Of a DNA stretch of 64,000 nt, positions 1 through 8,316 are shown piece by piece. The position numbers and the translations under genes are program-made. Every line of letters starts with the position of its first letter. Positions within the stretch are counted from its first letter, which is position 1. This stretch comes from Actinomadura sp. DC4 (lineage in GTDB: Bacteria > Actinomycetota > Actinomycetes > Streptosporangiales > Streptosporangiaceae): the NCBI RefSeq assembly GCF_030406325.1, contig NZ_JAUEQY010000003.1, positions 310,001-374,000 of the forward strand, written 5' to 3'. A model generated the notes under the pieces. It had not been told where the DNA came from and did not search any database. It saw only the letters and a program-made list of their open reading frames with translations.

Positions 1-9
1 ACAAATCCT

Positions 10-807
10 TTGTCCCTCATCGAGACCGCGTCCAACGTCGTCAAGGACTTACTCCGCAGAGAGCGGGGCGAGTCCCGGGAGCCGGAAACGGACAGTCTGT
101 TCGCGACTCTCATCGAATTCATCAAGGTGGCTTGCATCGAGATCCTGGCGGCTGGCCTCGCCGCCATTACCGTCGATGATTCACCCGTTACGGAGATGAT
201 CAAGGCGACCATCGTGGTCACCGCCACCGCTGTCGCGTTGCGAGCCGCCGGCACCGTCAAATCGTGGTTGAGCCCGCCCGATCTGGCTCCCCAGCTAGCG
301 AAGGTCATCGATACGCTGGACACGCAGAGGGAAGAGCTCGTCGTCCTACTCGACGCGTTGCACTCTGCGGGGGACGCGTCGCTGCTGGAAGTGGTCAGGG
401 GTCAAGCAGTCGACATTCACGGGTTGGCGCACGCCGGACATCGGCTGGCGTTGCTAGCGGACTGGGACGACGGGCTCCGCGGTTCCTATGCGGAGCACTG
501 CGACGACCTCGCCGATTCCGTCAGTGCGCTGGCGATGGTCGACGACCGGAGCGACTTCTCCGTCTTCGTGGACGCGGCGGAAGCCTTGCAGAGACTGACC
601 GACTTCCCGTTGGTTCTGCCCAGCGAGGTAGCGATGAGGGCGAGCCTTTTCACCCGGTCGGACCCGGAAGCGACGGCCATCCCGGCGGCCGAGAATTCCT
701 CGGCCGCCTCGTCCTCGTCCGCGATAATAAGAGAAGGCACATACTGGCGAGAGCAGGAGCCGCCCACCGGAGGCCTGCGCGCCACGGAGCCGTTCTCATC
801 GACGTGA
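10..807 (+). CDS. hypothetical protein with two hydrophobic segments (5' end uncertain)
   Basis: I do not recognise the family. The frame is already open at the first base of the window, so the TTG at 10 is only the first visible start and the true start may lie upstream. The product (265 aa from TTG) has a charged N-terminus, two moderately hydrophobic stretches at about residues 37-57 and 64-80 that could be membrane helices, a helical middle part rich in Leu/Asp, and a Ser/Ala low-complexity stretch near residues 225-240. It is convergent with, and almost touches, the DAHP synthase gene. Base composition is slightly less GC-rich than its neighbours (for example the gcgataataag stretch near 720), which fits an accessory gene. 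No catalytic motif is visible. Confidence 0.6.
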   Translation: MSLIETASNVVKDLLRRERGESREPETDSLFATLIEFIKVACIEILAAGLAAITVDDSPVTEMIKATIVVTATAVALRAAGTVKSWLSPPDLAPQLAKVIDTLDTQREELVVLLDALHSAGDASLLEVVRGQAVDIHGLAHAGHRLALLADWDDGLRGSYAEHCDDLADSVSALAMVDDRSDFSVFVDAAEALQRLTDFPLVLPSEVAMRASLFTRSDPEATAIPAAENSSAASSSSAIIREGTYWREQEPPTGGLRATEPFSST

Positions 808-808
808 C

Positions 809-2140
809 CTATTTCGCGGTGCGGTACATCTCCGCGACCATGAACGCCAGGTCGAGCGCCTGACCCCGGTTGAGCCGGGGGTCGCACGCGGTCTCGTAGC
901 GCTGGTGCAGGTCGTCCTCGACGATCTCGTGGCCGCCGCCGACGCACTCGGTGACGTCGTCGCCGGTGAACTCGATGTGCACGCCGCCCGGGTGGGTGCC
1001 GAGAGAGCGGTGGACGTCGAAGAAGCCGGCGACCTCGTCGAGCACGTCGTCGAAGCGGCGGGTCTTGTAGCCGCTCGGCGCCTCGAAGGTGTTGCCGTGC
1101 ATCGGGTCGCAGATCCACGCGACCCGCGCGCCGCTCGCGGTGACCTTCTCCACCAGCGGGGGCAGCGCCTCGCGTACGCGGCCCGCGCCCATGCGTACGA
1201 CGAAGGTCAGCCGGCCCGGCTCACGCTGCGGGTCGAGCAGCTCGATCAGGGCCAGGGCGTCCTCGGCGGTCGTCGTGGGGCCGAGCTTGACCCCGATCGG
1301 GTTACGGATGTGGCGCATGAACTCCACGTGCGCGCCGTCGAGCTGCCGGGTGCGCTCGCCGATCCACAGGAAGTGGCCCGACACGTCGTAGGGCAGGCCG
1401 GACCGTGAGTCGATGCGGGTCAGCGCGCGCTCGTAGTCGAGCAGGAGCGCCTCGTGGCTGGAGTAGAGCTCGACCCGGTGGAACTCCTCGGGGTCGGCCC
1501 CGGCGGCGTTCATGAACGCCAGCGCGCGGTCGATCTCGCCGGCGAGGCGCTCGTAGCGCCGCCCGGCCGGGCTCGAGGAGACGAAGTCCTGGTTCCACGC
1601 GTGGACCTGACGCAGGTCGGCGTAGCCGCCCTGGGTGAACGCCCGGCAGAGGTTCAGCGTGACGGCGGCGGCGTGGTAGGCGCGCAGCAGGCGCCCGGGG
1701 TCGGGCGCGCGCTCCTCGGGGGTGAAGCCGAAGCCGTTGACCATGTCGCCGCGGTACGCCGGCAGCTCCACGCCGTCGCGTACCTCGACCGGCTTGGAGC
1801 GGGGCTTGGCGAACTGCCCCGCCATCCGGCCGATCTTGACGACCGGGACGCTCGCCGCGTAGGTCAGCACGACCGACATCTGCAGCAGCGTCTTGAGCTT
1901 GTTGCGTACGTCGTCGGCGGTGGCGCCGGAGAAGGTCTCGGCGCAGTCACCGCCCTGAAGCACGAAGGCCTCACCGCGGGCGACGGCGGCGAGCTGCGTA
2001 CGGAGCCGGTCGCATTCGCCCGCGAAGACGAGCGGCGGGAGCTTGGACAGCTCTTCGGCCACCGCGAGCACCTGCCCGGGGTCGGGCCACTCGGGCTGCT
2101 GGGCCGCGGGAAGGGTGCGCCAGGCGTCAAGGAGGTCCAC
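809..2140 (-). CDS. aroG: class II 3-deoxy-7-phosphoheptulonate (DAHP) synthase
   Basis: Catalyses the first step of the shikimate pathway: phosphoenolpyruvate plus erythrose 4-phosphate to DAHP, in the cytosol. At 443 aa it has the length of the plant/actinobacterial class II enzymes. Visible family motifs are GGDCAE at residues 63-68 (the Cys is a metal ligand), GRMAGQFAKPRSKP at 104-117 (phosphate and PEP binding Arg/Lys), GVKLGPTT, DPMHGNT (metal His), TGDDVTECVGGG (metal Glu) and DPRLN near the C-terminus (metal Asp). The start is a GTG at 2140, giving MDLLDAWRTL. The gene stands alone, with a 179-bp divergent region towards the TPR gene. The long N-terminal extension that carries allosteric sites in the mycobacterial enzyme looks shorter here, so feedback behaviour cannot be inferred. 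Confidence 0.96.
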   Translation of the reverse strand: MDLLDAWRTLPAAQQPEWPDPGQVLAVAEELSKLPPLVFAGECDRLRTQLAAVARGEAFVLQGGDCAETFSGATADDVRNKLKTLLQMSVVLTYAASVPVVKIGRMAGQFAKPRSKPVEVRDGVELPAYRGDMVNGFGFTPEERAPDPGRLLRAYHAAAVTLNLCRAFTQGGYADLRQVHAWNQDFVSSSPAGRRYERLAGEIDRALAFMNAAGADPEEFHRVELYSSHEALLLDYERALTRIDSRSGLPYDVSGHFLWIGERTRQLDGAHVEFMRHIRNPIGVKLGPTTTAEDALALIELLDPQREPGRLTFVVRMGAGRVREALPPLVEKVTASGARVAWICDPMHGNTFEAPSGYKTRRFDDVLDEVAGFFDVHRSLGTHPGGVHIEFTGDDVTECVGGGHEIVEDDLHQRYETACDPRLNRGQALDLAFMVAEMYRTAK

Positions 2141-2319
2141 GAGAACCTAGGGTATCGACCGCTACGCCGTGCCACGGCAGCCCACCACGCAGAACGTCGC
2201 GGCGTTACCCCGGCTTGGTCCGCATTTTTCCGGTTGATCACTGACGCTACGGCCGCCGCGAAGGTCTGCGATGATGGGCCGACTCCCCACAGACAGCCGA
2301 CGACGCATGAGGTTCTGAC
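2141..2319. promoter_or_regulatory. divergent promoter region between DAHP synthase and TPR gene
   Basis: A 179-bp non-coding stretch separates the two divergent starts, so both promoters must lie here. I see no strong palindrome, T-box or other riboswitch-like structure. No obvious SD is visible before the ATG at 2320. Confidence 0.5.
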
Positions 2320-3648
2320 ATGAGCACCACCAGCCGCGCCTATGACATCTGGCTCCGCAAGCCGGAAGAGGCCCAGCAGCTCCTCGAGTCGAAGCGGAAC
2401 GAGCTCGATGGTGACGGGCTGTCGCTGCTGTCGTGGCTCGTCCTCACCAACGAGCGCGACGACTTGAAGGCCGAGCAGATCGCCAACGCGGCCGCCGCGG
2501 CCGGCGGCGACACGAGGTTCGCCACCGCCGCGCTCGCCGAGGTCTTCAAGTGGCGCGGCGACTACAACCGCGCCGCGGACATCGTCCGCGGCGCGCGCGA
2601 GAAGTACCCCACCATTCCCTGGTACGCGCTGACGCTCGCCGACGTCCTCAAGGACGGCGGGCGTATCGACGAGGCCGAGGCCCTGCTCGAGTCCGTCGTG
2701 AACGACTCCCAGCTCCGCCGGCACGCGCTGAAGCGCCTGTCGAAGTGGGCGGTGGACCGGGGCGACAACGTCCGCGGTCTCAAATACCAGACCGAGCTGA
2801 TCGGGCTGGCGCCGGACTACCTCGTGTACGCCTCGGACTACACGCTCCTGGCCCATCTGCGGCTCGAGGCGCGCGACACCGCGGGCGCGCGGGACATCCT
2901 GCAGCGCGGCGCGTCGATCTACCCGCGCAACGCCCAGATCAAGGAGATGCTGCACCGCCAGTTCGGCGAGACGGCGCCGGAGAAGGCCCCGAACATCCCG
3001 CCGGTGGACGAGCGGGCCGTCGGCGCGCGCCGCATCCCGATCAAGACCAAGATGATCACGCTGCGCAGCGGCATCCTGCCGGTGATCCTGGAGGCCACCC
3101 AGGGGCAGCTCCAGCCCGACGACATCCTCGCGCTGTCGGAAAGCCCCGCCTCGGCCGGGCAGGGCCGCATGATCCCGCTCGAGATGATCACGCCTGAGGG
3201 CATGGCCAAGCAGCTCAGCAAGTTCGTCGGCAAGATCGGCCCGCTGCACAGCCCGGCCGGCATGCAGGGCGCGATCCTGGAGGCGGGCCGTACGAAGGTG
3301 CTGCTGGGCGCCGCGGCCGGTGCCGCCGGCAAGCTGGTCGGCAAGCGCGGCTGGTTCTACCGGGTCGCGGGCCCCGGCGCGGCGATGATCGACGACGTCG
3401 CCGCCGCCCTGCCGCCGCACGACCACCACCTGCTCTTCGGCCCGGGCCGCCCGGACAAGCTGTCGGAGGACCTCGCCGCGGCGCTCGGCTGCCACGTCTG
3501 CGTCGTGGACGCCAACCACCTGACCGGCGCGTGGGTGGTCGGCGCCTCGGCCGGCGTGGACCGCAAGTGGGTGGAGAAGGTCCTTTCGGACAACCCCGCG
3601 GGCAACGAGGACGAGCAGACCCCGATCGTGCTCATCCGCAAGATCTGA
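2320..3648 (+). CDS. TPR protein fused to a coenzyme F420:L-glutamate ligase (CofE)-like domain
   Basis: Two-part protein of 442 aa. Residues about 1-230 are all-helical with tetratricopeptide-like repeats (for example WRGDYNRAADIVRGAREKYP, then LEARDTAGARDILQRGASIYP). Residues about 237-442 resemble the CofE/F420-0:gamma-glutamyl ligase fold family: DDILALSESPASAGQGR corresponds to the GD.LVIS.K..S...GR motif; later come RGWFYRVAGPG, LLFGPG, VVDANHLTG, VVGAS and DNPAGNEDEQTPI, which recur in standalone CofE-like proteins. F420 ligases add glutamates to F420-0. A TPR domain in front is not usual, so the function may be glutamylation of something else, or non-enzymatic. The gene is monocistronic and ends at a strong terminator. 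Confidence 0.75.
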   Translation: MSTTSRAYDIWLRKPEEAQQLLESKRNELDGDGLSLLSWLVLTNERDDLKAEQIANAAAAAGGDTRFATAALAEVFKWRGDYNRAADIVRGAREKYPTIPWYALTLADVLKDGGRIDEAEALLESVVNDSQLRRHALKRLSKWAVDRGDNVRGLKYQTELIGLAPDYLVYASDYTLLAHLRLEARDTAGARDILQRGASIYPRNAQIKEMLHRQFGETAPEKAPNIPPVDERAVGARRIPIKTKMITLRSGILPVILEATQGQLQPDDILALSESPASAGQGRMIPLEMITPEGMAKQLSKFVGKIGPLHSPAGMQGAILEAGRTKVLLGAAAGAAGKLVGKRGWFYRVAGPGAAMIDDVAAALPPHDHHLLFGPGRPDKLSEDLAAALGCHVCVVDANHLTGAWVVGASAGVDRKWVEKVLSDNPAGNEDEQTPIVLIRKI

Positions 3649-3665
3649 GCACCGCTCCGCGAACG

Positions 3666-3703
3666 ACAGTGCCCGGCACCGCGGATGCGGTGCCGGGCAC
3701 TGT
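3666..3703. terminator. bidirectional hairpin terminator
   Basis: Perfect 17-bp inverted repeat: left arm 3666-3682, loop GGAT at 3683-3686, right arm 3687-3703. It lies between the convergent TPR gene (stop 3648) and aminotransferase gene (stop 3715), so it can serve both. There is no T-tract, as is usual for actinomycete terminators. Confidence 0.9.
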
Positions 3704-3714
3704 GCGTCTCACGC

Positions 3715-4839
3715 TCATCTGTGGGCGGCGGTGATCGCCTCTCGGGCCGCCTGGGCGACCTGCTCGACGTGCCACTCGCTCAGGCCCTGGTGCACCGGGA
3801 GGGCGAGCATCTGGTGCCGGAGCGGCTCAATCTCGGCGAAGCGCGTACGGTCGAGCAGCGGGTGCGGCACCGGCCAGATCTCGATCGAGCGGACGCCGCG
3901 TTTCTGCAGCTCGGCGATTGTCCGGTCGCGCTCGGGCACGCGTACGGGGAAGTAGAGCGGCGCGACGCCGTCCGGCAGGCCGCGGAAGCGGTCGAGGCAG
4001 ACCTCGGGCAGCGAGTTGAGCAGGATCCGGTAGTTGCGCCGCCGCAGCTCGCGGATGCGCTCGCCGTCCGCGCCGTGGACGGCCCACTCGGTGACGCGGG
4101 AGCACTTGGAGGCGGCCACCTCCAGGTCGGCGACCTCGAGGTTCCACTCGCCGATCACGGTCTCGGTGAGCGTGCCCTCCTCGACCGCCTGCTCGGCCTT
4201 GCTGACCTTGCGGAAGACCTTGGTGGCAGGGGCCCGCAGCACGCCGGAGCGCGACTGGGCGGCCCAGCCCATGCCCTGGGAGGCGACCGAGCGGGCCATG
4301 CGCTTCCACGGCGGGCGGCCGGTCGCCTCGATGGAGCCGCCGCGGATCAGCACGGCGCCGCCGTCGGGCACGCCGAGGGACTTGCGCGGGCAGAAGATCG
4401 CCGCGTCGCCGCGCGAGCCGATCGCGCCGCCGCCGTCGTAGGAGAACAGCGCGTGCGCGGCGTCCTCGATCACCCGGGTGCCGGGCGGCAGGGGCGGCAT
4501 CGGGAAGCCGTAGTAGGAGATCAGGTAGGTGGCGTCGCTCTGCCTCGACGCCCGCATCAGGTCCTCCTCGTCGACCTGCAGCGTCGGCAGCACGCGGTAG
4601 AAGACGACCTCGCAGCCGGCCAGCCGGGCCGCCTCGACCTCGGAGCCGCAGTGGTAGGCCGGCATCGCCAGCCGGCTGCCGGGCCCGAGGCCGAGGGCCT
4701 TCAGCGCCAGCCAGATGGCACCGCGGCCCAGATGGGTGAGAGTGAGACCGTCCGAATCGAACGGGAAGAGCCGGGACCGCCGCGTCACCAGGGAGGCCGG
4801 CTCGAGTGGCGGATAAACGCTCATCATCGGGTCGCTCAT
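3715..4839 (-). CDS. DegT/DnrJ/EryC1/StrS-family PLP-dependent enzyme
   Basis: 374 aa, fold type I PLP enzyme of the sugar aminotransferase superfamily. IEDAAHA at about residues 124-130 carries the Asp that contacts the pyridine nitrogen, and CPRKSLGVPDGG at 150-161 carries the Schiff-base lysine (K153). The N-terminal part MPAYHCGSEVEAARLAG matches the cofactor phosphate region. Members transaminate keto-sugars in amino-sugar or antibiotic pathways, but no other sugar-nucleotide gene is nearby, so the substrate cannot be named. The gene is single, convergent with the TPR gene, and its start at 4839 is about 100 bp from the divergent M50 gene. An alternative ATG five codons in would also be acceptable. 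Confidence 0.85.
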   Translation of the reverse strand: MSDPMMSVYPPLEPASLVTRRSRLFPFDSDGLTLTHLGRGAIWLALKALGLGPGSRLAMPAYHCGSEVEAARLAGCEVVFYRVLPTLQVDEEDLMRASRQSDATYLISYYGFPMPPLPPGTRVIEDAAHALFSYDGGGAIGSRGDAAIFCPRKSLGVPDGGAVLIRGGSIEATGRPPWKRMARSVASQGMGWAAQSRSGVLRAPATKVFRKVSKAEQAVEEGTLTETVIGEWNLEVADLEVAASKCSRVTEWAVHGADGERIRELRRRNYRILLNSLPEVCLDRFRGLPDGVAPLYFPVRVPERDRTIAELQKRGVRSIEIWPVPHPLLDRTRFAEIEPLRHQMLALPVHQGLSEWHVEQVAQAAREAITAAHR

Positions 4840-4939
4840 AGTGGCAACACCCTACTGGCCGACATGGGACAAGATATGGGTTCGCCCGCCCCAGAAACTT
4901 CCCGGCCCCCGGGCACGTCGTACCCGTCAGAGGTGATGT

Positions 4940-5677
4940 ATGGATCTGTCCACACTCGGCGACGTCTGGCATGACGTCATCGGCACGCAGCCGCACCCGC
5001 CCTGGTGGCTCGTCACGGTGACCGGCGTGGCGGCGCTCGCGGCGGTCTCGGTCCACTCGGTGTGGCACGTGCTGCGCAACGTCGTGACCATCGCGCACGA
5101 GGGCGGGCACGCGCTCGCCGCGCTGGTCACCGGCCGCCAGCTCCACAGCATCCGCCTGCACTCCGACACCTCGGGCGTGACCGTCTCGAGCGGCAAGCCG
5201 TACGGGCCGGGCATGATCATCACCGCGTTCGCCGGCTACGTCACGCCGCCGCTGCTCGGTCTCGGGGCGGCCGGGCTGCTCGCGATCGGGCACATCACGG
5301 CGCTGCTCTGGGCGGGCATCCTGCTGCTCGCCGCGATCCTGGTGCTGATCCGCAACGTGTACGGCGTGGTGTCGGTCCTGACGACCGGCGCCCTGTTCTT
5401 CGTGGTGTCGTGGTTCGGGTCCTCGACCGTGCAGGCCGCCTTCGCGTACGCCTTCACCTGGTTCCTGCTGCTGGCGGGCGCGCGGCCGGTCGTGGAGCTG
5501 CAGAGCAAGCGGGCGCGGGGGCGGGCGCCCGACTCCGACGCCGACCAGCTCGCCCGGCTCACCGGCATGCCCGGCCTGATGTGGGTGTTCGGCTTCGGCC
5601 TGGTCGCGGTCGTGTCGCTGCTGGCCGGCGGCGTGTGGCTGCTGCCGTCCTCGCTGCCCGATCTGCCGAACTGGTGA
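4940..5677 (+). CDS. M50-family membrane metallopeptidase (site-2-protease-like)
   Basis: 245 aa integral membrane protein. HEGGH at residues 53-57 is the zinc-binding HExxH motif, placed at the edge of a membrane helix as in M50 proteases. Further helices fill residues 24-50, 90-150, 160-185 and 210-235. M50 proteases cut substrates inside the membrane. This short version lacks a PDZ domain and belongs to the M50B-like group seen in many actinomycetes, with no known substrate. ATG at 4940 follows the SD-like GAGGTGAT. It is convergent with the lipoprotein gene, with one base between stops and no visible terminator. Confidence 0.85.
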   Translation: MDLSTLGDVWHDVIGTQPHPPWWLVTVTGVAALAAVSVHSVWHVLRNVVTIAHEGGHALAALVTGRQLHSIRLHSDTSGVTVSSGKPYGPGMIITAFAGYVTPPLLGLGAAGLLAIGHITALLWAGILLLAAILVLIRNVYGVVSVLTTGALFFVVSWFGSSTVQAAFAYAFTWFLLLAGARPVVELQSKRARGRAPDSDADQLARLTGMPGLMWVFGFGLVAVVSLLAGGVWLLPSSLPDLPNW

Positions 5678-5678
5678 C

Positions 5679-6200
5679 TCACCTCACCGATCGGCCCTTG
5701 TCGGCGTCGATGACGTACCAGCGGCCGCCGTACGCGGTCGCGCCCTGGCCCTTGATCTCTCCGGGCGCGGTGTCACGCGCGGAGTGGTAGAGCGGCCAGC
5801 CGTTGTACTCCACCTGGGTCGGGCCGTCGGACCGGCCGATCGTGCCGAGCCAGGCGGAGTTCACGCCGGGACCCGCGTTGACCTGGCCGTTGGTGAACAA
5901 CGGCGGCCACTCCTTCGTACACGGCCCGGTGCAGGTGGACTCGAAGTCGGCGTTGTCCCGCTCGGAGACGTAGATCGTCATGCCGTCGCCGTCCACGAGG
6001 ATCCGGCCCCACCTCGTCTCCTTCGCCACGATCTCCATCGGGCCGGGGCCCGAGGGCGGCTCCGGCGACTCGGGAGCGGCCGACGACGGCTGGGCGTACC
6101 CGCCCGACTCCGTGCCGGGCCGGTGCTCCGCGCCGCAGGCGGAGACGAGCAGGCAGACGCCGCCGGCCAGCAGGCCGGCCGCCCTGACTCGCTCCCGCAT
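5679..6200 (-). CDS. lipoprotein with Yx(F/W/Y)xxD repeat (COG4315 type)
   Basis: 173 aa secreted lipoprotein: N-terminal signal with lipobox LVSAC (Cys22), then a Ser/Pro/Glu linker, then two copies of the unknown-function secreted repeat. The hallmark aromatic motifs are IYVSERD with CTGPCTKEWPPL following, and LYHSARD further on. Family members are extracytoplasmic; haem or redox roles have been suggested, but function is unknown. It is a paralogue of the next gene upstream (6291-6884, same strand), with which it shares the WPPL, AWLGT/AWVGM and GWPLYH segments. A 90-bp gap separates them, so they probably form one transcript that arose by duplication. Confidence 0.88.
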   Translation of the reverse strand: MRERVRAAGLLAGGVCLLVSACGAEHRPGTESGGYAQPSSAAPESPEPPSGPGPMEIVAKETRWGRILVDGDGMTIYVSERDNADFESTCTGPCTKEWPPLFTNGQVNAGPGVNSAWLGTIGRSDGPTQVEYNGWPLYHSARDTAPGEIKGQGATAYGGRWYVIDADKGRSVR

Positions 6201-6290
6201 CCGCAGCCCCCTCCTTCAGGCGATGGGTCGCCGTGGCGGCACCTGCCCGTACGGGCACGGCCGCCACCGGCGATTTCCCCTGCTCGGTGG

Positions 6291-6884
6291 TTACTTCTTC
6301 TCGATCTTGTCGCCCTTGGTCGCGTCGATGACGTGCCACTTGGCGCCGAACTCCTCCACGCCCTGGCCGTTCATGTCCCCGGCCTTGGTGTCCTTGGCGT
6401 AGTGGTACAGCGGCCAGCCGTGGTAGGTGGCCTGCTTGGTGCCGTCGGCCCGGTCGACCATGCCGACCCAGGCCGCGTTGACGCCGGCCCCCGGGGTGAC
6501 CTTGTCCGTGGTGAGCAGCGGCGGCCAGGCCGTGGCGCACTCGCCGGTACAGGTGGGCTTGCCGCCCTTGTCCTTCCCGAACACGTACAGCGTCATGTCC
6601 TGGCCATCGACCACGATCTTGCCGACGCTGGTGTCCTTGGCCTTGAGCTCCGCCGGCCCGGCCGGGGCCATCGACTCGGCGGACGGTGAGGCTTCCGGGC
6701 TTTCCGTGGCCGGCGGCGAGGACTCGGGTGCCTCCGTCGACGGCGGCGAAGACTCCGGCCCAGGCGATGACGGCTGGGCGAACCCGCCTGACGACGGCAC
6801 CGCCTTGTGCTTGCCGCCGCAACCCGTCCCGACCATGCCGAGACCAATGGCCAGCACGCAGACGGCCTTGACTCCCTTGCGCAT
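6291..6884 (-). CDS. lipoprotein with Yx(F/W/Y)xxD repeat (COG4315 type), paralogue
   Basis: 197 aa lipoprotein with lipobox VGTGC (Cys22) and a longer linker rich in Pro, Ser and Glu (ESSPPSTEAPESS and similar, about residues 35-75). It then has the same two repeats as its neighbour: LYVFGKD followed by CTGECATAWPPL, and LYHYAKD near the C-terminus. The paired Cys (CTGEC) could form a disulfide in the extracytoplasmic domain. ATG at 6884 is preceded by AGGAGCGATTAA, a good SD. It is the first gene of the two-gene unit. The linker suggests spanning of the cell wall or a flexible tether to the membrane. Confidence 0.88.
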   Translation of the reverse strand: MRKGVKAVCVLAIGLGMVGTGCGGKHKAVPSSGGFAQPSSPGPESSPPSTEAPESSPPATESPEASPSAESMAPAGPAELKAKDTSVGKIVVDGQDMTLYVFGKDKGGKPTCTGECATAWPPLLTTDKVTPGAGVNAAWVGMVDRADGTKQATYHGWPLYHYAKDTKAGDMNGQGVEEFGAKWHVIDATKGDKIEKK

Positions 6885-7118
6885 TTAATCGCTCCTTTCA
6901 CACGGTGACGTGGAAGGCACCAGCAGGCGCACGACGTGGTCCGCCGTTATGCCCCGCGTTCGCCGAAGGCGGGAACGTCTGACCTGCATGTCGAGGCCGT
7001 CCCCCCGTGTGCCCCCGCACTGAGGACACTGCCCGTCCGTTGTTAAACGGGAACCGATGCAGTCCTTAACTGAGCTTGGGAAAGCACGGCGTGGCAAAAG
7101 GTTCCCGAGCCTGGGGGA

Positions 7119-8048
7119 TCAGGAGTTCAGCTCTTCGAGCCCGCGGCGGAAAAAGCCGAGCGCGGCGGCCCGCTGGTCGTCGGCGCCGAGCAGCGCGGCG
7201 TACGAGAGCGCCGCGCCGCCGAAGGTCGCGTCGTTCCAGAACGCTCCGGGGCGTTTCTGCCAGGGGGCGACGTAGAGGTACGGCTCGGGGTGGGCGTCAT
7301 CGCCCGGGGAGGCGCCGAAGGAGGCGCGGCGCCCGGCGGACTCCTCGCCGAGGTCGACGGCGGGGTCGAAGTGCTCGGGCCAGAGCTGTACGCGGCCGGG
7401 CGACAGCGACCGGCCGTCGAAGCGGAGCTGTTCGAGCACCGACCAGGCGAACCCGAACCAGGCCCCGAGCGCCTCGGCCGCGGGAAGGTTGAGCGGCAGG
7501 TGGGTGTCGGGCGCGGCGGGCGTGGAGGGGCTGTAGACGTCCGGCGGCATGCCGAGGGGTATCCCGGCGATCGAGGCGGCCTCGCCGAGCGTGGCCGGCG
7601 TGTGGGCGGCGCCGTCGACGATCAGCCGTCCCGCCTCGACGCGAACCTGGTGGCCGGCGCCGAAGTACGGCGTGCCGAAGCCCTGGCGGGTGAACCTCAG
7701 CCCGATCTTGCCGTTGGCGGTGTAGCGCGCCGCGGCGACGATGTGCTCGGCGAGGGCGTGCAGCGACCGGCGGCCGGCGACGAAGGCGCGCGGCAGGGGC
7801 GCGAGCCGGCGCCAGGCGCCGAGCCAGCGGTCGGCGCAGAATCCGGCCAGCTCGGGCCGCTCGCGGCTGAGGTCGTCCCAGCTACGGCCGAGCCCGGCGA
7901 GGGGCGTGACGAGCCGCACGCCGTACGGCCCGGCCAGCGGATCGTCGGCGAACCACGGCCCGACCGTCACGGCCGGCGGCGAAGGCTCCAGAACCCGGAC
8001 GTCGTACTCCCCTCCGAGCAGTTCCCACGCCTCACGCCGCGCGTTCAT
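7119..8048 (-). CDS. hypothetical protein, 309 aa, conserved-looking
   Basis: Family not recognised. The chosen ATG at 8048 has an excellent SD (GGAGGTGGGGCG just upstream); the frame stays open upstream but without a comparable start. The product is soluble, without a signal peptide, rich in Trp/Phe/Arg. Notable segments are TLGEAASIAGIPLGMPPDVY near the middle, HLPLNLPAAEALGAWFGFAWSVLEQLR, VQLWPEHFD, and YLYVAPW near the C-terminus. The WPEHFD and YVAPW segments look like conserved active-site or binding patches, but I cannot assign an activity. It lies 219 bp downstream of paaI on the same strand. Confidence 0.75.
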   Translation of the reverse strand: MNARREAWELLGGEYDVRVLEPSPPAVTVGPWFADDPLAGPYGVRLVTPLAGLGRSWDDLSRERPELAGFCADRWLGAWRRLAPLPRAFVAGRRSLHALAEHIVAAARYTANGKIGLRFTRQGFGTPYFGAGHQVRVEAGRLIVDGAAHTPATLGEAASIAGIPLGMPPDVYSPSTPAAPDTHLPLNLPAAEALGAWFGFAWSVLEQLRFDGRSLSPGRVQLWPEHFDPAVDLGEESAGRRASFGASPGDDAHPEPYLYVAPWQKRPGAFWNDATFGGAALSYAALLGADDQRAAALGFFRRGLEELNS

Positions 8049-8111
8049 CGCCCCACCTCCGCCGAGGCACCATCGGAGGCGGTGAGCGGCGACGGCTCCC
8101 GCGTCCGCGCG

Positions 8112-8316
8112 GTCATCGGGTCGTCCCCGGCAGGACCCGGCGGCTGCCGCCGGTTCGGCGCGCGGGTGGTCCAGGCACATCGTCACGGCCGTGGCCGGGG
8201 CCGTGGCCGGGGCCGGGGCACACCACCGGTGATGTCCTCAGCGTCCGTACGTCCTCGGCTCGTCTGGTCATCGGGTGGTTCCCGGCAGGGCGCGGCTGTT
8301 GCCGCGGAACTCGGCG
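8112..8316. repeat. degenerate ~50-bp direct repeat at the 3' end of paaI, with a CCGTGGCCGGGG tandem repeat
   Basis: Bases 8112-8160 (starting GTCATCGGGTCGTCCCCGGC) are an imperfect copy of 8267-8316 (GTCATCGGGTGGTTCCCGGC), which is the last ~16 codons of paaI. In both copies the reverse strand reads LPGTTR followed by a stop. Between them, 8189-8219 holds about two and a half copies of a 12-bp GC-rich unit (CCGTGGCCGGGG). This looks like a partial 3'-end duplication. Confidence 0.6.

Noticed and set aside
259-274. TCAAATCGTGGTTG as a sixth LacI operator
   Set aside because: It lacks dyad symmetry on the right half and lies inside a coding region far from the island.
6885-7118. A 70-codon minus frame with a CxxC motif between lipoprotein and hypothetical gene
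   Set aside because: No SD, no conserved look, and it occupies the promoter region of the lipoprotein pair.
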